Source: Bacteroidales bacterium (GTDB taxonomy: Bacteria; Bacteroidota; Bacteroidia; Bacteroidales; UBA932). Taken from it: 49,940 bases of DNA. The translations under genes were made by a program, and so were the position numbers. The notes beneath the pieces are model-generated. The model ran no database searches. It was not told the DNA's origin and saw nothing but the letters and a program-made list of their open reading frames with translations. Location of the stretch: contig JAGCDF010000042.1 of NCBI GenBank assembly GCA_017651225.1, forward strand, positions 1 to 49,940. The letters are read 5' to 3'. Positions 31,655-39,976 of this stretch are shown one piece after another; position 1 is the stretch's first letter, and the number at the start of each line of letters is the position of its first letter.

Positions 31655-32064
31655 TTCTTCTTGTCCAAATAACTCTGCAGGATGATGGCGGCGCTGATCT
31701 TGTCCACCGAGGCCTTGTCCCGCCGGTCGCTCTTCTTCATCCCCCCGTCGATCATCGCCCGGTGCGCGAGCACGGAAGTGAAACGCTCGTCCTCCAGCTC
31801 CACGGGCACCTCCGGGAAGGCCTTGCGCAGGCGCTTCAGGAAAACCTCCACATCCGCCGCCGCCTCGGCGGGCGCGCCGTTGAGATTGAGCGGCCAGCCC
31901 ACGACAAAACGCACTACCGTCTCGGAAACGGCATATTTTTGCAGATATTCTATTATCTTTGTAGCAGGAACAGTCTCGAGCGGAGAGGCAAAGATGCCCA
32001 GCGGGTCGCTGACAGCGACACCGACCCTGGCGCGTCCGTAGTCTATTCCTATCGTCCTGTTCAT
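31651..32064 (-). CDS. ruvX: Holliday junction resolvase-like protein RuvX/YqgF
   Basis: 137 residues from ATG 32064; a GTG 3 bases earlier is possible. RNase H-like fold: IGIDYGRARVGVAVSDPLG (first Asp), VVRFVVGWPLN and ELEDERFTSVLAHRAM, with ASVDKISAAIILQSYLD carrying the last Asp. It is implicated in 16S rRNA 5' processing and/or Holliday junction cleavage. It is first in the ruvX-def unit, with a -7 box 5 bases upstream. Confidence 0.92.
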   Translation of the reverse strand: MNRTIGIDYGRARVGVAVSDPLGIFASPLETVPATKIIEYLQKYAVSETVVRFVVGWPLNLNGAPAEAAADVEVFLKRLRKAFPEVPVELEDERFTSVLAHRAMIDGGMKKSDRRDKASVDKISAAIILQSYLDKKK

Positions 32065-32069
32065 CACCG

Positions 32070-32077
32070 CAAATTTA
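32070..32077 (-). promoter_or_regulatory. -7 box directly upstream of ruvX
   Basis: TAAATTTG on the minus strand ends 5 bases before ATG 32064 and predicts an almost leaderless mRNA. The divergent M23 gene starts only 24 bases after ruvX; two TAnnTTTG boxes reading the other way (31934-31941 and 31954-31961) lie inside ruvX and may serve it. Confidence 0.55.
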
Positions 32078-32087
32078 CATCAAAAGT

Positions 32088-32939
32088 ATGGGAAGACAAA
32101 ATCCGGATCACCGCCCCCGCCAGTTCAGGCTGTCGCTCGTGGACAATGAGACCCACGAGTCGCTCCGCTCGATCCGGTTCAACCAGGCGCAACTCATCTA
32201 CGGCATCATCTCGGCCATCCTCGCGCTGCTGCTCGTGGGCTACCTGCTGTTCGCCGTGACGCCGCTGCGCACCATCATCCCCGGTTACCCGAACGCCCAC
32301 ACGCGCCGCCAGGCCGTGACCAACGCCATCAAGATCGACTCCCTGGAGAATGCGGTGGCCCGCTGGAACCTCTACGCAGAGAGCCTCAGCCGCGTGCTCA
32401 CGGGCGAGCAGACCATCGACTTCGACAGCCTCGTGACCAACGCCAAACGCAACTACCTCTCCGCCAAGAGCGCCGAAGAGCTCGCCCGCCGCGACTCGCT
32501 CCTGCGCGAGACCGTGCAGAAAGAAGAGCAGTTCGGCGTGGGCGCCCGGGCCGAGCGCGACCTGCCCATCGAGGGCATCCACTTCTTCTCGCCGCTGAAG
32601 GGCGTCGTTTCTACGCCTTATGACCGCGTGAGCCATCCCGCCATCGACATCGCGGCCCCCACGGGGACCGTGGTCAGCGCCGTGCTGGACGGCACGGTCA
32701 TCTTCGACGGCTGGAACGCCGAGACCGGCTACGTCATCATCGTCCAGCACCGCGAAAACCTGCTGAGCGTCTACTCTAATAACCAAAAACTTCTGCGCAG
32801 TTCCGGCGACGCCGTCAAGGCCGGCACCCCGATCGCCCTCGTGGGCGGGATGTCCGGACAGCCCGGCGCCGAACACCTGCACTTCGAGCTCTGGCAGAAC
32901 GGCCAGAGCCTCGATCCGACCCATTACATCAGCTTCTAA
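32088..32939 (+). CDS. M23 family peptidase, membrane-anchored
   Basis: 283 residues: a short basic cytoplasmic tail (FRLSLVDNETHESLRSIRFN), one membrane helix (about 40-60, IISAILALLLVGYLLFAV), a helical linker and the LytM domain (about 165-283). Zinc site: HPAIDIAAPTGT (HxxxD) and AEHLHFELW (HxH). The SLVDNETHESLRSIRFN start is typical of Bacteroidota cell-wall M23 proteins. Its stop is immediately followed by dxr. Confidence 0.9.
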   Translation: MGRQNPDHRPRQFRLSLVDNETHESLRSIRFNQAQLIYGIISAILALLLVGYLLFAVTPLRTIIPGYPNAHTRRQAVTNAIKIDSLENAVARWNLYAESLSRVLTGEQTIDFDSLVTNAKRNYLSAKSAEELARRDSLLRETVQKEEQFGVGARAERDLPIEGIHFFSPLKGVVSTPYDRVSHPAIDIAAPTGTVVSAVLDGTVIFDGWNAETGYVIIVQHRENLLSVYSNNQKLLRSSGDAVKAGTPIALVGGMSGQPGAEHLHFELWQNGQSLDPTHYISF

Positions 32940-34091
32940 GTGAAAAGAAAGATAGCCATACTCGGATCCACCGGATCCATCGGCACCCAGACGCTGGACG
33001 TTATCCGCCAGCACCGAGACCTCTTTGAGGTCGTCCTCATCTCCGCCCGCAGCAGCGTGGGTCTGCTGATTGCGCAGGCCATCGAATTCGACGTGCCCCA
33101 CGTCGTCATCTGCAATGAAGCCCGCTACCAGGACGTGGCGGACGCGCTGCAGCCCCACGGTGTCAAGGTGTGGGCGGGCGTGGACAGCCTGTGCGACCTG
33201 GTCGGCATGGACGGCGTGGACATCGTCGTGGGCGCGATGGTCGGCTTCAGCGGCCTGCGGCCCACGCTCGCGGCCCTGAAGGCCGGCAAGGTCGTCGCGC
33301 TGGCGAACAAGGAGACCCTGGTCGCCGCCGGGTCCGTAGTCACGAAACTGGCACGCGAGCACGGTGGCGTAATCCTCCCCGTCGACTCGGAGCACTCCGC
33401 CATCTTCCAGTGCCTGCTCGCCGCGGGCGACAACCCCGTGGAGCGCGTGCACCTGACCGCCTCCGGCGGCCCGTTCCGCACCTGGGACCGCCAGAAGATC
33501 GCCGGCGCCACCGCCGCGCAGGCCCTCAAGCACCCCAACTGGAACATGGGCAACAAGGTCACCATCGACTCCGCCACCATGATGAACAAGGGCTTCGAGG
33601 TCATCGAGGCAAAGTGGCTCTTCGACCTGACGCCCGACCAGATCAACGTCGTCGTCCACCCCGAATCGATCATCCACTCGATGGTCGAGTTCGTGGACGG
33701 GGCCGTGATCGCACAGCTCGGCTGCCCGGACATGCGCGAGCCCATCGGCTTCGCGCTGAGCTTCCCCCAGCGCCTGACGGTGGGCAACAAGAAGCTCGAT
33801 TTCGCAACGCTGGGCGGCCTCACCTTCGAGGCCCCCGACACCAACCGCTTCCCCTGCCTGGGGCTCGCCTTCGAGGCAATCCGCCGCGGCGGCAACGCCC
33901 CCTGCGCCCTCAACGCCGCCAACGAGGTGGCGGTGGCCGCCTACCTCAAAGGTTTGATTTCCTTCTATGATATCGCCAAGATCGGTGAAAAAGCGCTCTC
34001 GGGCCTGAATTTTGCAGCAGACCCTTCGCTCGACGACATTTTCGCCACAAACAGCGAAGTCGCCGCGATTGCCGATGGTTATATTCATTAA
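32940..34091 (+). CDS. dxr: 1-deoxy-D-xylulose 5-phosphate reductoisomerase
   Basis: 383 residues from a GTG adjacent to the previous stop. It forms MEP from DXP with NADPH, the committed step of the non-mevalonate isoprenoid pathway. The NADPH loop is ILGSTGSIGTQTLDVI. ALANKETLVAAG, LPVDSEHSAIFQCL (metal site), TASGGPFRTW and HPNWNMGNKVTIDSATMMNK are the characteristic blocks. It overlaps the rseP start by 17 bases. Confidence 0.96.
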   Translation: MKRKIAILGSTGSIGTQTLDVIRQHRDLFEVVLISARSSVGLLIAQAIEFDVPHVVICNEARYQDVADALQPHGVKVWAGVDSLCDLVGMDGVDIVVGAMVGFSGLRPTLAALKAGKVVALANKETLVAAGSVVTKLAREHGGVILPVDSEHSAIFQCLLAAGDNPVERVHLTASGGPFRTWDRQKIAGATAAQALKHPNWNMGNKVTIDSATMMNKGFEVIEAKWLFDLTPDQINVVVHPESIIHSMVEFVDGAVIAQLGCPDMREPIGFALSFPQRLTVGNKKLDFATLGGLTFEAPDTNRFPCLGLAFEAIRRGGNAPCALNAANEVAVAAYLKGLISFYDIAKIGEKALSGLNFAADPSLDDIFATNSEVAAIADGYIH

Positions 34092-35376
34092 GACACTGCA
34101 AGTCATCCTCGCCCTGTCCGTGCTCATCATCATCCATGAGTTCGGTCATTTCCTGTGGGCGCGCGCGTTCGGCATCCGCGTGGAGAAGTTCTACCTCTTC
34201 TTCGACCTGGGCGGCAAGGCGCTTGCGCGCTGGCACTGGGGCGGCACGGAGTTCGGCATCGGCTGGCTGCCCTTCGGCGGCTACTGCAAGATCGCCGGCA
34301 TGATCGACGAGTCGCTGGACCTCGAGCAAATGAAGCAGGAGCCCCAGCCCTGGGAGTTCCGCACGAAACCGGCCTGGCAGCGCCTGCTGGTGATGGCCGG
34401 CGGCGTGATCAACAATTTCATCTTCGCCATCCTCACCTACATCGCCATCATGGCGATCTGGGGCGAATCCTATATCGAGAACCGCGGCAACCAGATCTAC
34501 GTGGACGAGCTCGCCTACGAGATGGGCTTCCGCACCGGCGATGAGATCCTGCGCTTCGACGACTACGTGCCCGAGAACTTCGGGATGCTGCAGGCCGATC
34601 TCGCCCGCCGCGGCGTGCACAAGGCCACGGTCCTGCGCGGCACCGACACGCTCGACATCTACATCGACCAGGCCCGCATCGGGGACGTGCTCAGCGACCC
34701 GATGATGTTCGACCTGGCGGTGCCGTTCGTGATCGATTCCGTGATGGCGAACGGCCTCAACGCCCAGGCGGACCTGCTGCGCGGCGACCGCATCGTCGCC
34801 TTCGACGGCCGCTCCGTCCGCTACGTCCAGGATTCGCGCGCCCTGCTCGCGGAGTACCGCTCGCAGGAGATCGACGCCTCCGTGGTCCGCGGTGCCGACA
34901 CGCTCGGCCTGCCGGTCCGCGTGGACAGCACCGGCCGCATCGGTGTGTACATGCAGATGCCGGGCGTCAAGACCCGGCACTACAACCTCCTGGAGGCCAT
35001 CCCCGCCGGCTGGCGGGAGGCGGGCGCCTCGATCGGCGGCTACCTCGACGACCTGCGCCTGCTCGCGCGGCCGTCCACCGGCGCCTACAAGAGCGTCGGC
35101 AGCTTCATCGCCATCGGGCAGGTCTTCCCCGACACCTGGGACTGGTTCCGCTTCCTGAACATCCTCGCGCTGCTGTCCATCATGCTCGGCGTGATGAACC
35201 TCCTCCCCATCCCGGGGCTGGACGGCGGCCACATCCTCTTCACCCTTTATGAGATTGTCTCGGGCCGCAAGCCCGGACAGAAATTCCTCGTCGTCGCGCA
35301 GCTCATCGGCATGGTGCTCATCTTCGCGCTGATGTTCCTCGCGTTCGGCAACGATATCGCACGATTAATACATTAA
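34075..35376 (+). CDS. rseP: RseP-type site-2 metalloprotease (M50)
   Basis: 433 residues from ATG 34075, inside the end of dxr. An inner-membrane zinc protease of regulated intramembrane proteolysis. The first helix has the zinc site LIIIHEFGHFLWARAFGI (HExxH), the middle holds PDZ-like domains (about 120-310) and the C-terminal helix has MNLLPIPGLDGGHILF with the Asp ligand. The order dxr-rseP is common in bacteria. A matching anti-sigma substrate is not in view. Confidence 0.93.
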   Translation: MVIFIKTLQVILALSVLIIIHEFGHFLWARAFGIRVEKFYLFFDLGGKALARWHWGGTEFGIGWLPFGGYCKIAGMIDESLDLEQMKQEPQPWEFRTKPAWQRLLVMAGGVINNFIFAILTYIAIMAIWGESYIENRGNQIYVDELAYEMGFRTGDEILRFDDYVPENFGMLQADLARRGVHKATVLRGTDTLDIYIDQARIGDVLSDPMMFDLAVPFVIDSVMANGLNAQADLLRGDRIVAFDGRSVRYVQDSRALLAEYRSQEIDASVVRGADTLGLPVRVDSTGRIGVYMQMPGVKTRHYNLLEAIPAGWREAGASIGGYLDDLRLLARPSTGAYKSVGSFIAIGQVFPDTWDWFRFLNILALLSIMLGVMNLLPIPGLDGGHILFTLYEIVSGRKPGQKFLVVAQLIGMVLIFALMFLAFGNDIARLIH

Positions 35377-35389
35377 AATTCAAGGAGAT

Positions 35390-36400
35390 ATGAAAACTGG
35401 TAAAATACTGCTTCTCGGGCTGGCCGCCGTCCTCGCACTGGCCGGCTGCAAGAGCACCAAGGGCCTGCTGCCGAGCGTCAGCGGCAAGGCGGGCGAAGTG
35501 ATCGTCATCATGGAGAAATCCGACTGGGAGGACACCCTGGGCGGCGACGTGCGCGACCTGCTGGCCTGCGACTGCCCCTGGCTGGCGCAGAAAGAGCCCC
35601 TCTACAGCCTCGTGAACGTGATTCCCTCCGCGTTCGGCGACCTGTTCAAGTACCACCGCAACATCGTTCTCTTCCAGGTGAATCCCCAGATCGACAGCGC
35701 CGGCATCATCTTCCGCCACGACGTCTGGGCCGCACCGCAGTGCGCCATCCAGATCAGCGCTCCGGACGCCGCCGCGGCTTCCGAGATCCTGAAGGAGAAG
35801 GGCCCGATGATCGTCAGCGCCCTCGAGCAGGCGGAGCGCGACCGCGTGATCCGCAACACCCTGCGCTACGAGGAGCATCCCCTCTTCTCGCAGCTGTCGG
35901 ACATCTTCGGCGGCGCCCCGCACTTCCCCACCGGCTACAAGCTGCGCATGGCCACGGACACCTTCGCCTGGATCGCCGACGACAAGCAGGCCTACCAGGA
36001 CGTTTTCATCTACCGCTACCCCGTCGAGGACGATCCCTTCACGGTGGAGAAGATCATCGCCCACCGCAACGCCATGCTCCAGCAGAACGTTCCGGGCATG
36101 TTCGACGGCACCTACATGACCACCAGCGAGTTCTTCCCGCTGACCCTTGAGTTCCTCAAGTACCGGGGCCGCGACTTCGCGCAGGTGCGCGGCATGTGGG
36201 AGGTCCAGAACGATTTCATGGGCGGCCCGTTCGTGTCGCACTCCTTCTACAGCCCCGACGGCAGCGAGATCCTCGTGGCCGAGGCGTGGGTGTACGCGCC
36301 GAAGTTCGACAAGCGCCAGTACCTGCGCCAGGTCGAGTCCCTGCTCTACTCCTGGGAGTGGAAAAAGGCGGCCGAGGGCGAAGAAAATGCGGCAAATTAA
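35390..36400 (+). CDS. DUF4837 family lipoprotein
   Basis: 336 residues with the lipobox LALAGC. The conserved core has GEVIVIMEKSDWEDTLGGDV and IIFRHDVWAAPQCAIQIS, the features of DUF4837, a Bacteroidota lipoprotein family of unknown function. It follows rseP by 13 bases in the same unit, so an envelope stress or maintenance role is a reasonable guess. It has no recognisable catalytic motif. Confidence 0.85.
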   Translation: MKTGKILLLGLAAVLALAGCKSTKGLLPSVSGKAGEVIVIMEKSDWEDTLGGDVRDLLACDCPWLAQKEPLYSLVNVIPSAFGDLFKYHRNIVLFQVNPQIDSAGIIFRHDVWAAPQCAIQISAPDAAAASEILKEKGPMIVSALEQAERDRVIRNTLRYEEHPLFSQLSDIFGGAPHFPTGYKLRMATDTFAWIADDKQAYQDVFIYRYPVEDDPFTVEKIIAHRNAMLQQNVPGMFDGTYMTTSEFFPLTLEFLKYRGRDFAQVRGMWEVQNDFMGGPFVSHSFYSPDGSEILVAEAWVYAPKFDKRQYLRQVESLLYSWEWKKAAEGEENAAN

Positions 36401-36431
36401 TTTGCCAAGTCCAAAAAGTTTTCTATCTTTG
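36401..36431 (+). promoter_or_regulatory. Promoter of the tRNA-Glu/rpsT unit
   Basis: TTTG (36401-36404), 19 bases, TATCTTTG (36424-36431): a complete Bacteroidota promoter. The transcript start would be near 36435. The leader begins with CAGTCCCAAA as at tRNA-Asn, and TCCCAAA can pair with TTTTGGGA (near 36455) before the tRNA. Confidence 0.8.
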
Positions 36432-36469
36432 CAGTCCCAAATTGGCGAATAGCGTTTTGGGATGAGTTT

Positions 36470-36544
36470 GGTGGGTTCGTATAACGGCTAGTACTCAAGA
36501 TTTTCATTCTTGCAATAGGAGTTCGATTCTCCTACCCACTACCA
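36470..36544 (+). tRNA. tRNA-Glu (TTC)
   Basis: Cloverleaf with acceptor GGTGGGT/ACCCACT (first pair G-T), anticodon stem CAAGA/TCTTG with loop TTTTCAT (anticodon TTC), and T arm AGGAG-TTCGATT-CTCCT. The discriminator is A and CCA is encoded. It lies 20 bases before rpsT and probably shares its promoter. Confidence 0.95.
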
Positions 36545-36563
36545 AATATTAAAAAATAAAACA

Positions 36564-36818
36564 ATGGCAAATACAGCATCTGCAAAGAAGGCCGATCGCC
36601 AGAGCGAAAGGCACAGAATGCATAATCGTTATTATGCAAAAACCACCCGCAACGCTATCCGCGACATCCGCAACACCTCCGACAAGGCTACGGCCGAGGC
36701 CAACGCCCCCAAGGTCTACGCGATGATCGACAAGCTCGCCAAGATTGGCCTGATCCACAAGAACAAGGCCTCCAACCTCAAGAGCGGCATTGCGGTTTAC
36801 ATCAATAAGCTTGCTTAA
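36564..36818 (+). CDS. rpsT: 30S ribosomal protein S20
   Basis: 84 residues, very basic and helical, starting MANTASAKKADRQSERHR and ending with KNKASNLKSGIAVYINKL, the normal S20 pattern. It binds 16S rRNA early in 30S assembly. It is placed between two tRNA genes and expressed from the tRNA-Glu promoter or nearby. Confidence 0.95.
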   Translation: MANTASAKKADRQSERHRMHNRYYAKTTRNAIRDIRNTSDKATAEANAPKVYAMIDKLAKIGLIHKNKASNLKSGIAVYINKLA

Positions 36819-36833
36819 TCGCAGTTTTTGTTG

Positions 36834-36841
36834 TAAATTTG
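36834..36841 (+). promoter_or_regulatory. -7 box of tRNA-Pro
   Basis: TAAATTTG, 10 bases before the tRNA 5' end at 36852. The -33 region has no TTTG at the usual distance. Confidence 0.5.
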
Positions 36842-36851
36842 TGGCCCAAAT

Positions 36852-36925
36852 CGGGATGTAGCGCAGTTGGCTAGCGCACTACGTTCGGGACGTAGGGGTC
36901 GTCTGTTCGAGTCAGATCATCCCGA
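36852..36925 (+). tRNA. tRNA-Pro (CGG)
   Basis: Acceptor CGGGATG/CATCCCG, anticodon stem CTACG/CGTAG with loop TTCGGGA (anticodon CGG), T loop TTCGAGT. The discriminator is A and CCA is not encoded. The starting C is usual for bacterial tRNA-Pro. A terminator follows at once. Confidence 0.95.
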
Positions 36926-36926
36926 C

Positions 36927-36956
36927 AAGGGGAAGCGATAATCGCTTCCCCTTTTT
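36927..36956 (+). terminator. Terminator after tRNA-Pro
   Basis: A perfect stem AAGGGGAAGCGA (36927-36938) with TCGCTTCCCCTT (36942-36953), loop TAA, followed by TTT. Confidence 0.85.
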
Positions 36957-36976
36957 CGTTGTATCCCCTTCCCTGC

Positions 36977-38809
36977 CTACCGCTGCGGCCGGCGGGCGAA
37001 GGGCGAGCCGCCGACCTTGCGGCCGGTGGCGATGCCGTTGGACTGCATCCAGCGGAAGAGGTTGTCGCGCCAGGCGCCGGAGGTGGTGCCGAGGTCGTCC
37101 GGGCCGAAGGGGCCGTTGCCGTCGTCATAGATGTACATTTCGGCGTTGACGCCGGCCTTCTTCCAGGCCAGGTAGAGGGCCAGCATGCCGGAGGCGACGT
37201 TGTTGTGCTGGGCGCGGACGGCGATGAAGAGTTTCGGCGCGTTCTCCGGTACGACGACGTTCTCGAGCGAGGGGCCATAGCAGCTCGCGAGGAAGTTCGG
37301 CATCGCGGCCGCGTCGGCTTTCAGCGTGGCGCTGATGGCCACGCCGCCGCCGGCGGAATAGCCCAGGTAGCCGACCTTCTGGGGATCGATGCCCCATTCC
37401 TCAGCGTGGGCGCGCACCAGGCGGATGGTCTTCAGTGCGTCCTCAGCGGCTGCTTCCAGGGTCGGATTGGTCGCACCCGACTGGTCGGGGTTGCAGTTGG
37501 CGTTCGCCAGCTGGTCGAAGCCGGTGATGTCCGGGAGGGCCAGCGGCTTGGCGGGCGCCGCAGGACGTGCGGCGGGCGCGCCACCCTGCGGCCGGCGCAT
37601 GCCGCCGAGGTGGTATTTCAGGCCTATCACGGCCACGCCGCGGCGGTTCAGCCAGCTGGCCATGCTCTCGACGTCGTTGCCCCAGGAGTGGAACATCAAG
37701 CCGCCGCCGGACAGGATGATGACGGCGGCGCCGGAGTTGTAGGCGGGCTCGGGCAGGAAGACCTTGATGGTCGGATCGGTGGTGCCGGAGATGCCCTGGA
37801 CGCCGCCGGCGGCGTTGTAGGTCACCTGGTCGCCGGCGTTCACGAGCGGGGCCTCGCGACCGTCGAGGTCGAGCGTGAACACGCGCGAGGCGTAGTTGAA
37901 GTTCTTGGACTCGATGCGCCAGCCGCCGAAGGCGTCGCCAGGCTCGCAGTAGCGGAAGATCTTGCCGTTCTCCTCCTTGCCCTTGAGGTTGTAGTCCAGC
38001 CAGGTGAGGGCCATCTGCGCGAAGGTGCCGCCGTGCGGCTTGCCGAAGGTTTCGCCGTGGCCGGCGTCGTAGTTGGCGAAGACGACGGGCACGTGGGTGA
38101 TGCGCCGGTAGTCGTCCAGGCCGTTCAGGTAGGCGATATCGCTCTCGCCGCCGATGAAGTAGCCGATCGGCACCTTGATCTTGGCGAGGTCCTCCTTGAG
38201 CAGGAAGCCCGCCAGGCCGTCGCCGGGATTGGTGATGCCGCTGCTCAGGATGGTCAGGCACTTGACGCGCTCGTCGCCGCCCACGCCGATGGCGAGGGCC
38301 TGCAGGCCGCCGCAGGAGTAGCCCGCCGCGGACACGCACATGGGATCGACCATCTGGTAGAAGTCGGAGCCCGCCCGGGCGTTCTCCTTCTCGAGCCAGT
38401 CGACGACCTCGACGAGCGACAGGCCGTCGGCCTTCTGGCGCGCGACGACCTCCGGGTCGAACATGCTGCCGCCGCCCTGCGCGTTCTCGCGCTCGATGGC
38501 GGCGACGACGTAGCCGTGCGAGGCGATCTCCTCGAGGAAGCTGTAGGAGCCGCGGGAGCTGACGGCGCAGCCGCCGTTGCCGAAGATGACGATGGGCAGC
38601 GCGCGGCCTTCGGCCTTCACGGCCGCGGCCATGTCGGCCGGGCGGTACACGGCGAAGCCGGGCAGCGCCTCCTCGACGGTCATCACGGCCTTGTAGGGGC
38701 CGGTGCCGCCGTCTTCGATGGTCTTGACGGAAAGGGTTCTGGCGGGCAGGGCGAGCTGTCCCAACAGCGCCAGCGCCGCGGTGGCGGCGAATAACAGTTT
38801 AGTCTTCAT
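36977..38809 (-). CDS. Secreted double alpha/beta-hydrolase (two esterase domains)
   Basis: 610 residues with a signal peptide (LLFAATAALALLGQLALPA). Residues about 45-290 form one alpha/beta-hydrolase with IVIFGNGGC (oxyanion), the nucleophile elbow GYSCGGLQAL and late DAGHGETFG (His). Residues about 340-600 form a second one with AVIILSGGGLMFHSWG, the elbow GYLGYSAGGGVA and NAEMYIYDDGNGPFGPDD. The second resembles acetyl-xylan/BD-FAE-like esterases; the first resembles dienelactone hydrolase/chlorophyllase-type enzymes. The nearby GH3 and CE1 genes suggest removal of acyl groups from plant polysaccharide. Expected length for one domain is about half, so this is a fusion. Confidence 0.85.
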   Translation of the reverse strand: MKTKLLFAATAALALLGQLALPARTLSVKTIEDGGTGPYKAVMTVEEALPGFAVYRPADMAAAVKAEGRALPIVIFGNGGCAVSSRGSYSFLEEIASHGYVVAAIERENAQGGGSMFDPEVVARQKADGLSLVEVVDWLEKENARAGSDFYQMVDPMCVSAAGYSCGGLQALAIGVGGDERVKCLTILSSGITNPGDGLAGFLLKEDLAKIKVPIGYFIGGESDIAYLNGLDDYRRITHVPVVFANYDAGHGETFGKPHGGTFAQMALTWLDYNLKGKEENGKIFRYCEPGDAFGGWRIESKNFNYASRVFTLDLDGREAPLVNAGDQVTYNAAGGVQGISGTTDPTIKVFLPEPAYNSGAAVIILSGGGLMFHSWGNDVESMASWLNRRGVAVIGLKYHLGGMRRPQGGAPAARPAAPAKPLALPDITGFDQLANANCNPDQSGATNPTLEAAAEDALKTIRLVRAHAEEWGIDPQKVGYLGYSAGGGVAISATLKADAAAMPNFLASCYGPSLENVVVPENAPKLFIAVRAQHNNVASGMLALYLAWKKAGVNAEMYIYDDGNGPFGPDDLGTTSGAWRDNLFRWMQSNGIATGRKVGGSPFARRPQR

Positions 38810-38838
38810 ATACTTGCGTGGTTAGAGTCGGGAGAAAG

Positions 38839-39882
38839 CTACTGGCGCTTCTCGCGGGCGCGCCGGTTCAGCTCGGCCTGGAAGGCCTGGGCGTTGCGGT
38901 TGTGCTCGGCGAGCGTCTTCGCGAAGACGTGCGTGCCGGAAAAGTCCGGATTCGCGCAGAAGTAGAGGTTGCCGGCGCCCCAGGTGCCGCCGAAGTCGGG
39001 GTTCAGCACGGCTTCGAGCGCGGCGCGCGTGGGCACGCAGATGGGTCCCGGCGGCAGGCCGGTGTGCTTGTAGGTATTGTATGCCGAATCCACCTCCAGG
39101 TGCTTCAGCAGGATGCGGTTCAGCTGGTAATCGTAACAGAAGGCCACGGTCGGGTCGGCCTGCAGGGGCATCCCGATCTTGAGGCGGTTCAGGTACACGC
39201 CTGCGATCCGGGGCATCTCGGCCTCGTTGTTGGACTCGGCCGTGACGATGGAGGCCAGCACGGACACCTGCTGGCGGCTCAGCCTGATATGCTTCGCCTT
39301 GGCGTCGCGCTCCTCCGTCCAGAAGCTGTCCCAGGCGGCCTTCTGCTTGGCGTAGAGGTCCGCCATCGAGGCGGTCCAGTATATGTCGAAGGTGTCGGGG
39401 GTCAGCAGGGAGAAGACGTTGCGCGGCGTGAATCCGTATTCGGCGAGCAGGTGCTCGTCGTTCAGGGCCTGGTGGACCGTCGCGGAGTCCAGCAGGAGCT
39501 GGCTCGCGATCTTGGCGGCGATGTTGCTCTTGACGCGCAGGTTGCCCGTCAGGGAGAGGCGCACCGGCGTCTGCCAGCCGTTGTTGAGCATGCGCGCCAC
39601 GTAGACGCTCGCGTCGCCCGGCGAGACCGTGTAGTGGCCGGGCGTGAGGTACTGCGCCACCTGCTTGGCCTTGAAGCAGCGCTCCAGGCTCGCGCGATTG
39701 CGCACCTGCGCCTTGTCGGCGATCTCGTCCAGCACCTGGTCGGCCGGGGCGCCGGGGTAAACGTAAATCTCCGCCTGCCGGCGGAAATTGGGCAGCTTGT
39801 TGTCCTGCAGCCAGCTCCAGCCGAGCAGGCCGCCGATGGCCAGCAGGGCGAGCACCGCAAGCGTGATCGTGAACTTTTTCAT
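38839..39882 (-). CDS. mltG: Endolytic transglycosylase MltG
   Basis: 347 residues from ATG 39882; the frame is open upstream, but only this ATG begins the membrane helix (FTITLAVLALLAIGGLLGWS). It cuts nascent glycan strands and thereby sets their length. A LysM-like subdomain (about 45-105) precedes the YceG catalytic domain, with the catalytic Glu in VLASIVTAESNNEAEMPRIA, then GVYLNRLKIGMPLQADPTV and TGLPPGPICVPTRAALEAVL. Its promoter box faces the GH3 gene. Confidence 0.92.
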   Translation of the reverse strand: MKKFTITLAVLALLAIGGLLGWSWLQDNKLPNFRRQAEIYVYPGAPADQVLDEIADKAQVRNRASLERCFKAKQVAQYLTPGHYTVSPGDASVYVARMLNNGWQTPVRLSLTGNLRVKSNIAAKIASQLLLDSATVHQALNDEHLLAEYGFTPRNVFSLLTPDTFDIYWTASMADLYAKQKAAWDSFWTEERDAKAKHIRLSRQQVSVLASIVTAESNNEAEMPRIAGVYLNRLKIGMPLQADPTVAFCYDYQLNRILLKHLEVDSAYNTYKHTGLPPGPICVPTRAALEAVLNPDFGGTWGAGNLYFCANPDFSGTHVFAKTLAEHNRNAQAFQAELNRRAREKRQ

Positions 39883-39890
39883 ACCAAACA

Positions 39891-39898
39891 CAAATATA
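39891..39898 (-). promoter_or_regulatory. -7 box of mltG
   Basis: TATATTTG on the minus strand, ending 8 bases before ATG 39882. Confidence 0.5.
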
Positions 39899-39976
39899 GC
39901 AAAACATTTGGACAAGGAGATAAAGCATATTCCCTGGAAAAGGCGATCTTTGTCAAAACGGACAACTCTACTTTCC

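Noticed and set aside
32064-34133. 689-codon minus-strand frame over the M23 and dxr genes
   Set aside because: It covers two clear plus-strand genes with full family motifs. Its Val/Gly/Asp/His-rich composition marks it as a shadow.
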